64,000 nt of DNA. Origin: Sipunculus nudus. Taxonomy: Eukaryota > Annelida > Sipuncula > Golfingiida > Sipunculidae. Under the pieces are notes generated by a model, which was not told the origin of the DNA, searched no databases, and saw only the letters and a program-made list of their open reading frames with translations. The number at the start of each line of letters is the position of its first letter. Within the stretch, counting starts at the first letter, position 1. Made by a program: the position numbers and the translations under genes. Below are positions 59,301 through 61,923 of the stretch, one piece after another. The stretch spans positions 10,284,729 through 10,348,728 of the forward strand of contig CM049314.1 of assembly GCA_026874595.1 (NCBI GenBank), given 5' to 3'.

Positions 59301-61014
59301 CATACCTGTCTCTATATATTCTGAATGAGGTCATATCTGTCTCTATACACTGAATGAGGTCATACCTGTCTCTGTAGACTCTGAATGAGGTCATACCTGT
59401 CTCTATACACACTGAATGAGGTCATACCTGTCTCTATACATTCTGAATGAGGTCATACTGGTGTCTGTAGACTCTGAATGAGGTCATACCTGTCTCTATA
59501 CACTCTGAATGAGGTCATACCTGTCTCTTTAGACTCTGAATGAGGTCATACCTGTGTCTGTAGACTCTGAATGAGGTCATACCTGTCTCTATACACACTG
59601 AATGAGGTCATACCTGTCTCTATACATTCTGAATGAGGTCATACTGGTGTCTGTAGACTCTGAATGAGGACATACCTGTCTCTATACACTCTGAATGAGG
59701 TCATACCTGTCTCTTTAGACTCTGAATGAGGTCATACCTGTCTCTATACATTCTGAATGAGGTCATACCGGTGTCTGTAGACTCTGAATGAGGACAAACC
59801 TGTCTCTATACACACTGTATGAGGTCATACCTGTGTCTGTAGACTCTGAATGAGGTCCTACACTCAGAATGAGATCATAGCTGTGTCTGTAGACTCTGAA
59901 TGAGGCCATACCTGTCTCTATACACTCTGAATGAGGTCATACCTGTCTCTATCCACTCTGAATGAAGTCATACCTGTGTCTGTAGACTCTGAATGAGGTC
60001 ATACCTGTCTCTATCCACTCTGAATGAGGTCATACCAGTATCTGTAGACTCTGAAAGAGGCCGTACCTGTCTCTATCCACTCTGAATGAAGTCATACCTG
60101 TGTCTGTAGACTCTGAATGAGGTCATACCTGTCTCTATCCACTCTGAATGAAGTCATACCTGTGTCTGTAGACTCTGAATGAGGTCATACCTGTCTCTAT
60201 CCACTCTGAATGAAGTCATACCTGTGCCTGTAGACTCTGAATGAGGTCATACCTGTCTCTATCCACTCTGAATGAGGTCATACCGGTGTCTGTTGACTCT
60301 GAATGAGGTCCTACCTGTCTCTGTAGACTCTGTTTGGCATCCTCGGGATTCATGTGGACCAAGCTCAACTGGGGGTAAAAGTTCCGACGGAAGAAGTAGA
60401 AGTCTCGCACATAGGAGTTCAAGTTGTGCATCTGATCTGTAATTGTCAGTGTGATTAAAATTTGTAATTGTAATCTGTTAGGATAGGCTTCTATTGTAAA
60501 TCCTTTTTATACTCATGCATTTATGTAAAACAATGTTTCTGACTTACATACTGCCTTAAATAAGCATTTGTTACCCTTTGGACACTAAAAGCTTCTTTGA
60601 CATTTTCTAAAAAAAATCCTAGAAAACAGCCAAGTACATAAATGTTACATATAGAATTATTCTAATGATAGCCTATGAGTATGTGCATTCTTTTGATGTC
60701 TTATAAACTAGTACAATACACCTTGCCTAACGACCACCACTCTCTAGTGACCACCTCAAAATAACAACCACTTGTTCACAATCCTGATTCTTTTTTGCTC
60801 TTTATATAAGACCTAGCTTCAACGACCACCTTAAAATACGACGACTTTATCAATGTCCCATTCGTGGTCATAATTTCAAGGTTTTATTGTATTGATACAA
60901 GGTTATAATTGACTCACTGGTTTTGAAGTCTACAAGGAAGAATGAGTTGTGCTGCTTGTCTGGTATGTTGAAGAAGTCCAGGCTGTCCTGTAAGATCTGC
61001 AGGAACTGTGTGTC
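7078..61014 (-). CDS. UNC80: UNC80 homologue, NALCN channel complex scaffold (29 coding exons, 5' part off the window)
   Basis: UNC80 is a very large HEAT-repeat-like cytoplasmic scaffold. With UNC79 it binds the sodium-leak channel NALCN and sets neuronal resting excitability. I recognise it by family motifs read across spliced exons: LKILMVCFEKQLATEW, LWRFMDFVV with PFIQFK, FACRTFYTLHRKPF, LADVAHTLLKIAPYDP and VCLNIVLSEEISLTMGD. All 29 exons have consensus borders and compatible phases, and sum to 1378 codons including the stop. Residues below are numbered from the first codon in the window. About 1-900 are helical scaffold; about 900-1377 are a Ser/Pro/basic tail ending DTCV. UNC79 is excluded by the specific motifs. 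Extra small exons within phase-0 introns cannot be ruled out. The start codon and promoter lie beyond 64000. Confidence 0.93.
8093..8508 (-). CDS. UNC80: UNC80 exon 28 (residues 1126-1264)
   Basis: 416 nt, acceptor TTCATTAG, donor GTATAA, ending in phase 0. Codes for a Thr/Pro/Val stretch, then DLNMDPRMHRLQRQDAKSRK, a basic block KTFKIKRHRSTIKGN, SVSRTFISPEAPLVPGSLER and an acidic end. The basic block KIKRHR could be a membrane- or nucleus-directing cluster; that is speculation. Confidence 0.9.
8509..9735 (-). other. UNC80 intron 28, no features seen
   Basis: AT-rich intron of 1.2 kb. No repeat array or gene-like frame was noticed. Confidence 0.6.
9736..9891 (-). CDS. UNC80: UNC80 exon 27 (residues 1074-1126), symmetric phase 1
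   Basis: 156 nt, acceptor ATGTTACAG, donor GTAAGG. Codes for GSPSPHKYVSPRRLQRQASI, then CETPPDESLNVPNFPGVSQS. Tail region with SP and RQAS-type sites. Confidence 0.85.
9892..11234 (-). other. UNC80 intron 27, little recognisable content
   Basis: AT-rich sequence with a G-rich patch near 11010-11035 and a short imperfect inverted repeat at about 10667-10700 (TATAAAGCCTCCCC against GGGGAGCCTTATA). Confidence 0.5.
11235..11330 (-). CDS. UNC80: UNC80 exon 26 (residues 1042-1074), symmetric phase 1
   Basis: 96 nt, acceptor CATGCCCAG, donor GTATAA. Codes for DFLTHMASASQYSSPETDPK then FPLPSDSSSDQ. Low-complexity Ser/Pro tail. The minus-strand frame, borders and phase support it, even though a longer chance frame exists on the plus strand here. 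Confidence 0.83.
13063..13267. mobile_element. 205-bp MITE with CAG...CTG ends and 5-bp TSD
   Basis: The ends CAGAAGCGGATCT and GGATCTGCCCCTG are inverted repeats with mismatches, and TCATC flanks both sides (13058-13062 and 13268-13272). The interior is three GGACCCCCCC-TTTTCC type blocks, including a long C run. Ends of this CAGGGGCGGATCC type are common on hAT-like non-autonomous elements; with a shifted boundary an 8-bp TCATCCAG duplication is also possible. Confidence 0.65.
13478..13692 (-). pseudogene. Relic of a LINE reverse-transcriptase C-terminus
   Basis: In one minus-strand frame I read APAYLSELLTQYKTIKILRS, then SGSRHLLVKPL, a stop, a few residues, a second stop, SLPHDLQNAITHSLN and IGLKTYLFQRCL before a final stop at 13478. 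The order (PxYLxELL..Y, LRS....LL, LPxxL....S, FKxxLKTYLF) is that of the conserved extreme C-terminus of metazoan LINE ORF2 proteins. Two internal stops and missing middle residues mark it as dead. Confidence 0.6.
13704..13920. repeat. (TC)n then (GA)n low-complexity tracts, mutually inverted
   Basis: A TC-rich block (about 13704-13757) is followed directly by a GA-rich block (about 13757-13915). The two are complementary and could form a hairpin. The frames through here are low-complexity artefacts. Confidence 0.85.
14295..15790. repeat. 48-bp coding-like minisatellite
   Basis: Units of 48 bp run from about 14303, clean to about 14800 and increasingly diverged to about 15790. Because 48 is a multiple of three, the plus strand stays open over long stretches and reads a 16-residue repeat, NGLAEDLVQRPYVLIF, alternating with NGLAEDLVQGSFVPIV. 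It lies antisense in an UNC80 intron, with no start context or splice evidence, so I treat it as a minisatellite and not a gene. Confidence 0.85.
15205..15283 (-). mobile_element. tRNA-like SINE head fragment
   Basis: On the minus strand the sequence begins GGTGGTGTAATTTTTAGGTT and includes GTAGGTTCAAGTCCTG, a good pol III B box (GGTTCAAGTCC), with a degraded A-box region upstream. Spacing and order match a tRNA-derived SINE. The anticodon arm is not tRNA-like enough for a working tRNA. Confidence 0.55.
16014..16054. repeat. (CA)n(TA)n microsatellite
   Basis: Pure AC dinucleotides followed by AT dinucleotides. Confidence 0.9.
18680..18825. repeat. ~23-bp repeat with octamer words near the exon 25 donor
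   Basis: About six units related to GATATGCAAATTATATGTAA. Three contain the perfect POU octamer ATGCAAAT (18698-18705, 18731-18738, 18793-18800). The array ends about 30 bp inside the intron from the exon 25 donor. Confidence 0.65.
18855..19052 (-). CDS. UNC80: UNC80 exon 25 (residues 976-1042), symmetric phase 1
   Basis: 198 nt, acceptor ATTTTGAAG, donor GTAGTG (weaker). Codes for TLMSQSSVHGAQQLSRQSTL, then KPRRLSRRISAFDGSKILEQ and RQPSLMDDEAAAAEG. RRLS, RRIS, RQST and RQPS are candidate basophilic-kinase sites. The acceptor pyrimidine tract is poor, so this 5' edge is the least certain in the series, although phase and frame support it. Confidence 0.82.
19674..19844 (-). CDS. UNC80: UNC80 exon 24 (residues 919-976), symmetric phase 1
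   Basis: 171 nt, acceptor ATTCCCAG, donor GTGAGA. Codes for EMRSRTTTMASDGSHHSQRP, then LLRSSSIQDILEHHAAILRM and QPYQSVKMYSRG. Start of the basic, Ser-rich tail; RSSS-type basophilic kinase sites are visible. Confidence 0.88.
19845..20467 (-). other. UNC80 intron 23, no features seen
   Basis: AT-rich; no repeat array or coding signal was noticed. Confidence 0.55.
20468..20630 (-). CDS. UNC80: UNC80 exon 23 (residues 865-919)
   Basis: 163 nt, acceptor TTTATCAG, donor GTAAGT, leaving one base over. Codes for MMKAMCETEQEYFLQQMVHQ and on to IELAAELKHIREEFITI, an alpha-helical, charged segment closing the scaffold. The acceptor side is followed by about 100-bp ATC-rich repeats (20640-20870). Confidence 0.9.
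20640..20870. repeat. ~100-bp ATC-rich tandem repeat next to the exon 23 acceptor
   Basis: Two good copies and one partial copy, each with an ATCATCATTATC-type start, CTCATCCACAG and a GTACTCTCA-type word (near 20643, 20750 and 20844). The first copy contains CATATATGGCTTTATAAG, which resembles the exon 23 start region (plus strand CACACATGGCTTTCATC). Confidence 0.55.
20984..21072 (-). CDS. UNC80: UNC80 exon 22 (residues 835-864)
   Basis: 89 nt, acceptor ACTTCCAG, donor GTCAGA, ending in phase 0. Codes for GLPLWRFMDFVVTVRPPLYM then LLQPFIQFK. This is the last strongly conserved block of the helical scaffold. Confidence 0.93.
21634..21729 (-). CDS. UNC80: UNC80 exon 21 (residues 803-835), symmetric phase 1
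   Basis: 96 nt, acceptor CTATTCTAG, donor GTATGT. Codes for LKILMVCFEKQLATEWHRIT then KTVADLGLRLM. This is the block that identified the gene most clearly. Confidence 0.94.
21730..25265 (-). other. UNC80 intron 20 (3.5 kb), mostly unremarkable
   Basis: It contains a dispersed-repeat-like stretch at about 22440-22850 (its right part has a GGTGGAGGTTTGCATTCC word of a type common in invertebrate intergenic repeats), a GA-rich patch near 23155-23190 and AGGTCA-rich repeats near 24050-24200. No exon was seen. Confidence 0.5.
25266..25316 (-). CDS. UNC80: UNC80 exon 20 (residues 786-803), candidate 51-nt cassette exon
   Basis: 51 nt with good borders (CTCTGCAG acceptor, GTATAC donor), phase 1 in and out. 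It codes for GDLAFPDKELTTELMLL. Including it separates VQNVAFL from GLKILMVCFEKQL; skipping it joins them in frame as VAFLGLKILMVCFEKQL, which matches the continuous vertebrate order as I remember it. It is therefore a real exon by its signals but probably optional. Confidence 0.75.
25317..26650 (-). other. UNC80 intron 19, no strong features
   Basis: AT-rich, with a short GA tract near 25340 and CA/TA-rich sequence near 26570-26610. Chance frames overlapping exon 19 extend into it. Confidence 0.5.
26651..26848 (-). CDS. UNC80: UNC80 exon 19 (residues 720-786), symmetric phase 1
   Basis: 198 nt, acceptor CAATTCTAG, donor GTATGT. Codes for DSPKMRPVDINFALTIILHA, a Ser/Gly loop containing GRSGSFSYGQERRGGP, then REIVQNVAFL. 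The final VQNVAFL block is continuous with LKIL in vertebrate UNC80 as I recall it, so exon 20 appears to be an insertion. Confidence 0.92.
26849..27692 (-). other. UNC80 intron 18, no features seen
   Basis: AT-rich intron. No repeat array or exon was noticed. Confidence 0.5.
27693..27816 (-). CDS. UNC80: UNC80 exon 18 (residues 679-720)
   Basis: 124 nt, acceptor CTCTCCAG, donor GTCAGT, leaving one base over. Codes for DQYSLEHICGGMSVFPTTER and then LPLCIRMGCGRR. Confidence 0.92.
27817..28595 (-). other. UNC80 intron 17, no features seen
   Basis: AT-rich intron. A plus-strand chance frame crosses it without coding features. Confidence 0.5.
28596..28772 (-). CDS. UNC80: UNC80 exon 17 (residues 620-678)
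   Basis: 177 nt, phase 0 at both ends, acceptor ATTAACAG, donor GTGAGT. Codes for TLINVCLNIVLSEEISLTMG, then a Ser/Ala loop, then SPFCSAVVKLTAMQMQALG. Strong family match. Confidence 0.93.
29493..29548 (-). CDS. UNC80: UNC80 exon 16 (residues 601-619)
   Basis: 56 nt, acceptor GTATTTCAG, donor GTCAGT, ending in phase 0. Codes for IYDTLTHHQFIAHLPHLK. It is separated from exon 15 by a 3.8-kb intron carrying a long inverted-repeat element. Confidence 0.88.
29652..31674. mobile_element. 2.0-kb inverted-repeat (foldback-like) element with TA-flanked ends
   Basis: The left end TACCGTTTC continues into CCCCCGTGGATAATCCGC; the right end is GCGGATTATCCAC continuing into GGGGGAAAACGGTA, its inverse. 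A second matching pair lies inside: TAGACTGGTACCCTGCTCT at about 30266 against GAGCGGGGTACCAGTCTA at about 30795, extending through a shared ACAACGCCATCTTAAGTACT stretch. No intact transposase frame is visible. TA at both borders suggests a Tc1/mariner/pogo-type origin; this is inference. Confidence 0.65.
32030..32260. repeat. Dispersed intronic repeat (GGTGGCACCACCAG family)
   Basis: A block with GGTGGCACCACCAG, ATGCAAAATTT and GAGATAT words recurs here, at about 45700-45900 and inside the element at 50552-51429. It is recognised only by internal comparison. Confidence 0.5.
32741..33150. mobile_element. 410-bp hAT-like MITE
   Basis: Perfect 10-bp terminal inverted repeats, CAGGGCTTTC at the left and GAAAGCCCTG at the right, and no coding capacity. 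CAGGG...CCCTG ends suit hAT-type elements. The flanking 8-mers are not a clear duplication (ATCACTGG against TCAGTACA), so the class is tentative. Confidence 0.55.
33310..33349 (-). CDS. UNC80: UNC80 exon 15 (residues 588-601), 40-nt small exon
   Basis: Acceptor AATTACAG, donor GTAAGC. Codes for RRLDWEAAAALLNG, the last codon completed by exon 16. The phases 0 in and 1 out fit both neighbours. Confidence 0.88.
33486..33609 (-). CDS. UNC80: UNC80 exon 14 (residues 546-587)
   Basis: 124 nt, acceptor ATTTTTAG, donor GTGAGT, ending in phase 0. Codes for YMTQILPITEWSQEAVRPGL, then LILRRLERIFSKMYKKPNLR. Strong family match. Confidence 0.92.
33703..35099 (+). mobile_element. Modular hairpin-ended element, copy 2 (1.4 kb, core of ~155-bp tandem repeats)
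   Basis: The left end is GTGGCCCATGGGCCATGACG, with a 14-bp perfect palindrome TGGCCCATGGGCCA. The right end is the stem-loop TAGCTCAGCTGACT-GTA-AGTCAGCTGAGCTA, then A. The core is about seven diverged tandem units of about 155 bp, each with GGTCA...TGACC, TTTCAGGTTTCCAAGGA, AAGATTCTAGGCCTAA-like and TGTCTGACTGTCTGGGTGCT-like blocks. This layout recalls bivalve pearl elements and other Helentron-associated elements with tandem cores. Confidence 0.7.
35744..35823 (-). CDS. UNC80: UNC80 exon 13 (residues 520-546)
   Basis: 80 nt, acceptor CTTGATAG, donor GTGAGT, leaving two bases over. Codes for RLADVAHTLLKIAPYDPATM then ACPGLKR. It ends 75 bp to the right of nothing coding; the next element copy begins just 75 bp beyond its 5' edge (35898). 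Confidence 0.92.
35898..40456 (+). mobile_element. Modular hairpin-ended element, copy 3 (4.6 kb, internally duplicated or nested)
   Basis: The left end is ACAAGGGACCTATGGGTC; the right end is an (ACGG)n tract (40345-40402), the stem-loop and AGTCAGCTGAGCTAA. Inside, a second left-end-like sequence, ATGGGTCACTGTGCTCAGCT, begins at about 37630, and a block around AAATCTAAAATA occurs twice about 1.07 kb apart (36606 and 37673). Four blocks each carry a poly-G run and a GATGGGAGTTACAAC-like word. The right 1.4 kb (from about 39060) matches copies 1 and 6. It may be one element nested in another. Confidence 0.65.
38574..38596 (+). repeat. Poly-G tract (about 23 G)
   Basis: The longest of several G runs inside copy 3 (others near 36894, 38033 and 38864) and in copy 4 (near 43749). 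They would be C runs in UNC80 pre-mRNA. Confidence 0.85.
40746..40968 (-). CDS. UNC80: UNC80 exon 12 (residues 445-519)
   Basis: 223 nt, acceptor CATCCGTAG, donor GTAACA, ending in phase 0. Codes for FMEEGFGNRKSKHHQQST, then LLADYRRPRSSLLCIVAEFY and IGDPAIRHPDLLDHRAHM. Charged linker followed by conserved helices. Confidence 0.92.
41031..41211. mobile_element. 181-bp Tc1/mariner-type MITE
   Basis: The ends CAGTGGAACCC and GGGTTCCACTG are perfect inverse repeats flanked by TA on both sides. The interior is non-coding, with further inverse matches (ACGACC against GGTCG). It lies just upstream of exon 12 in the transcript. Confidence 0.75.
41746..41868 (-). CDS. UNC80: UNC80 exon 11 (residues 404-445)
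   Basis: 123 nt, acceptor TTTACAG, donor GTAAGT; enters with one base and leaves with two. Codes for a polar stretch, NLGTQRHLESTVTTNMK, then SNHSPQGPIIYHDEPSDMR, probably a loop between helical blocks. A roughly 27-bp piece of the exon (41781-41806) has a diverged copy just inside the following intron (41711-41737). Confidence 0.85.
42180..42850. repeat. Five degenerate ~140-bp units
   Basis: A word related to GTGAGCC(T/C)TATGTGAAAGATGAA recurs near 42190, 42346, 42478, 42622 and, worn down, 42760, each time followed by TTAAAATG and CAAGAA-type words. The block ends with GACAGACAGATGGACACACC, the type of tail seen on dispersed molluscan repeats. Confidence 0.6.
43125..44617 (+). mobile_element. 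Modular hairpin-ended element, copy 4 (1.5 kb)
   Basis: The left end is ACAAGGGACCTATGGGTC; the right end is a short ACGG tract, the stem-loop and AGTCAGCTGAGCTAA. It looks like an internal-deletion derivative of the right part of copy 3: the AAATCTAAAATA block is followed almost at once by sequence equivalent to 38740 onward, then by the right-end module. Confidence 0.7.
44670..44827 (-). CDS. UNC80: UNC80 exon 10 (residues 352-404)
   Basis: 158 nt, acceptor GCTCAG, donor GTAAAA (a weaker donor), leaving two bases over. Codes for TILEAMMPHWMKHMKEKTNA and then LGIAMRALVSSCEVFTR. It starts only 52 bp from the end of a dispersed element copy (43125-44617). Confidence 0.9.
45251..45361 (-). CDS. 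UNC80: UNC80 exon 9 (residues 315-351)
   Basis: 111 nt, phase 0 at both ends, acceptor ATGTTGCAG, donor GTGAGT. Codes for DFCYLEDPDEFNMIDAVNMC, then VTVVAYSCESVRAQQML. Conserved scaffold segment. Confidence 0.92.
46216..47275 (-). repeat. 31-32-bp tandem array (~33 copies) overlapping the exon 8 donor
   Basis: Plus-strand units related to CAGTGCCTGCAGTGGTTTCT + CCCTGTACTTAC. On the minus strand each unit reads as the exon 8 end (GAAACCACTGCAGGCACTG) followed by a donor-like GTAAGTACAGGG. Several copies keep a perfect GTAAGTACAGGG; others have decayed to GTTTGTACAGGG or ATAAGTACAGG. The unit touching the exon is the functional donor. Confidence 0.92.
47253..47426 (-). CDS. UNC80: UNC80 exon 8 (residues 257-314); its 3' edge lies inside a tandem array
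   Basis: 174 nt, phase 0 at both ends, acceptor ACATTACAG, donor GTAAGT. Codes for MFGSIAPIMDMKDDPKMVYL and on to DIMDLVEGEKPLQAL. The final 23 nt (plus strand 47253-47275) and the donor are the same sequence as the unit of the long array at 46216-47275. Confidence 0.92.
47427..48206 (-). other. UNC80 intron 7, no features seen
   Basis: AT-rich, with a short (TAC)n tract near 47516-47541. No repeat array. Confidence 0.55.
48207..48336 (-). CDS. UNC80: UNC80 exon 7 (residues 213-256)
   Basis: 130 nt, acceptor GTTAACAG, donor GTCAGT, ending in phase 0. Codes for YLLIMPVMLKVYSGNQGNPV and then EFACRTFYTLHRKPFMLQ. The RxFYxLHRKPF block is one of the strongest family signatures here. Confidence 0.93.
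48807..48994 (-). CDS. UNC80: UNC80 exon 6 (residues 151-213)
   Basis: 188 nt, acceptor GACTGTAG, donor GTAAGT, leaving two bases over. Codes for LMGVMFRSMSS, then WSGDLPLFLNVVSGALVLHA and FINASRHFKQVFATNG. Helical scaffold segment. Confidence 0.92.
49245..49347. mobile_element. 103-bp Tc1/mariner-type MITE
   Basis: The ends CAGTGAAACCTGT and ACAGGTTCCACTG are inverse repeats with one mismatch, flanked by TA on both sides. Same terminal type as the element at 41031-41211. Confidence 0.65.
50552..51429 (+). mobile_element. Modular hairpin-ended element, copy 5 (0.9 kb)
   Basis: The left end is ACAAGTGGCCCATGGGCCAT; the right end is GGACGGCCGGACGGA, the stem-loop and AGTCAGCTGAGTTAA. The core is two tandem copies of about 330 bp, both with AGTGATGGAACATCCCATGA and CGCCATAGCTCGAAGGATAT. 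Its right end touches the left end of copy 6. Confidence 0.7.
51431..54074 (+). mobile_element. Modular hairpin-ended element, copy 6 (2.6 kb)
   Basis: Full-length relative of copy 1, collinear throughout, with the left end ACAAGGGACCTATGGGTC, an (ACGG)n tract (about 53969-54010), the stem-loop and AGTCAGCTGAGCTAA. It carries the same two diverged 700-bp right-hand modules as copy 1. Confidence 0.75.
54400..54444 (-). CDS. UNC80: UNC80 exon 5 (residues 136-150), 45-nt small exon
   Basis: Fifteen codons, ELYGLDMLHKYTWAK, phase 0 at both ends, acceptor TTCTTACAG, donor GTCAGT. It fits directly between exons 4 and 6. Because its length is a multiple of three and both phases are 0, skipping it would keep the frame. 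Confidence 0.87.
55336..57096. repeat. 1.76-kb imperfect inverted repeat with ~560-bp arms
   Basis: The arms run inward from about 55336 and about 57096 and converge on an AT-rich centre (about 55915-56520). Matching pairs include GGCATATAATAAAACCTGG against CCAGGTTTTATTATATGCCC, CATCTTGGAGTCATGGTAT against CATACCATGACTCCAAGATG, and AATCTAACTTTTAGAACTGG against CCAGTTCTAAAAGTTAGATT. No coding frame. It is probably a foldback or palindromic DNA element; target duplication unresolved. Confidence 0.8.
56299..56369. repeat. (TA)n microsatellite at the centre of the inverted repeat
   Basis: About 70 bp of almost pure TA with short interruptions, lying in the loop between the two arms. Confidence 0.9.
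57608..57715 (-). CDS. UNC80: UNC80 exon 4 (residues 100-135); its 5' edge abuts a tandem array
   Basis: 108 nt, phase 0 at both ends. Acceptor TTCTTCCACTAG, donor GTATGT. Codes for WQGHVSFLHEELLKLPSFPR and on to HHHGPWGK. The acceptor and first exon bases are echoed in the array at 57710-58035. Confidence 0.9.
57710..58035 (-). repeat. ~10-unit tandem array (30-39 bp) overlapping the exon 4 acceptor
   Basis: Plus-strand units related to CACTGGAGGGAGAATACATT + ATATGTGACTCTGT. On the minus strand several units read TATTCTCCCTCCAG followed by TG, a good pyrimidine tract with CAG; the real acceptor is TTTTCTTCCACTAG followed by TGGCAG. The unit closest to the exon (57710-57741) contains the true acceptor and the first six exon bases. 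Confidence 0.8.
58402..58479 (-). CDS. UNC80: UNC80 exon 3 (residues 74-99)
   Basis: 78 nt, phase 0 at both ends, TGTTACAG acceptor, GTATTG donor. Codes for AFTLKAVEIGKVLFSMSIVL then GAPMQQ, an amphipathic helical segment typical of the scaffold. Confidence 0.9.
58683..60332 (-). repeat. 31-bp tandem array (~53 copies) overlapping the exon 2 donor
   Basis: The plus-strand unit is related to ACTCTGAATGAGGTCATACC + TGTGTCTGTAG, 31 bp. On the minus strand each unit reads CAGAGTCTACAGACACAG then GTATGACCTCATT: 18 bp equivalent to the exon 2 end (codons QSLQRQ) and 13 bp of intron beginning with a donor. Most copies keep CAG/GTATGA intact. The array stops exactly where the exon becomes unique (60333). 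Confidence 0.93.
60315..60436 (-). CDS. UNC80: UNC80 exon 2 (residues 33-73); its 3' edge lies inside a tandem array
   Basis: 122 nt, from a TTACAG acceptor to a GTAGGA donor, ending in phase 0. Codes for MHNLNSYVRDFYFFRRNFYP and on to DAKQSLQRQ. The last 18 nt (codons for QSLQRQ) are the exon part of a 31-bp unit that is repeated about 53 times in the following intron. The +4/+5 donor bases differ from most array copies (GTAGGA in place of GTATGA). Confidence 0.9.
60713..60891. mobile_element. Probable 179-bp MITE
   Basis: The left end TACAATACACCTTG and the right end CAAGGTTTTATTGTA are inverse repeats with mismatches, with GACCAC against GTGGTC inside. No coding capacity. Confidence 0.5.
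60918..61014 (-). CDS. UNC80: UNC80 exon 1 of window (residues 1-33)
   Basis: 97 nt, from a TTTATAG acceptor to a GTGAGT donor; enters in phase 0 and leaves one base over. Codes for DTQFLQILQDSLDFFNIPDK and on to NSFFLVDFKT. This is the most 5' exon found here; nothing exon-like was seen from 61015 to 64000. Confidence 0.88.
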
Positions 61015-61923
61015 CTATAAATGAACCAAAATATACAAGAATACAAACATTATACACCAATCATGTCGCAACAAAGGCCTGACACAGAGTAACTTGCATT
61101 TTCAACAATGTTTCAACAGTTCTTTTGTTGAAAGTGTATGGATTGTAAACATTACTATACTTACACAGTGGCATATTTGTAACCCTTTAAAATTCAGTAT
61201 AGTTTTGCATTTTATTACACATTCAAATACATGTATGACTTTATAGAAGACATCACTCAGTAACCATTGAAAATATTTTGTGGAAATTTTCAGCATTTAT
61301 GTTAATGCAAGTTAGAGCATATTACCCTAAACATATATGTAACCATGCAGGTAAAAACAGATAAACATAAGTGAATATATAAACCATATATTTTCCCTAA
61401 CTGATATATCACCAAACAAATTTTGTTAAATGACAGAACCACTGTGGAGGTTGAGCTCTTTCATTCACATACAGGTATGACGGGTGACAATAAATATGCC
61501 TCCTCCAAAAGCATATGTATTGTCCACATTCACTTACTGGTTATAATATAACCAGTATAGGTGATGTGAAATATCCTTTTAAGGGTCATATAGGGCAGTA
61601 ATGAACAGAAAGGGGTTAATTGTAAGTAGCAAAATAATTACAATTTTCACATCGGCATACAGTGTCTACCCGTAAAAAGTTAACACTGTTTTTTTATAAT
61701 GACACCTGAAGAAAAATCTCTGGTATTTGAGTTTTCTTTCTCAAGATCAAATAACACACATTAATGTCATACAGTATATGCAGTTTATGAGTAATTATTG
61801 TTTTAAAGAAAGGAGGAGAGTTTTTCATTTGATAAAGGTACCAATATGGTTATAACTTAAGTATAAAGAAAAGAGCATGATGCAAATTTAAGTAATGACT
61901 GAGGGGCTACATAATGCACTAAA
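61015..61923 (-). other. UNC80 intron upstream of exon 1 of the window
   Basis: AT-rich sequence; no exon or repeat array noticed. The intron continues through copy 7 to at least 64000. Confidence 0.5.
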
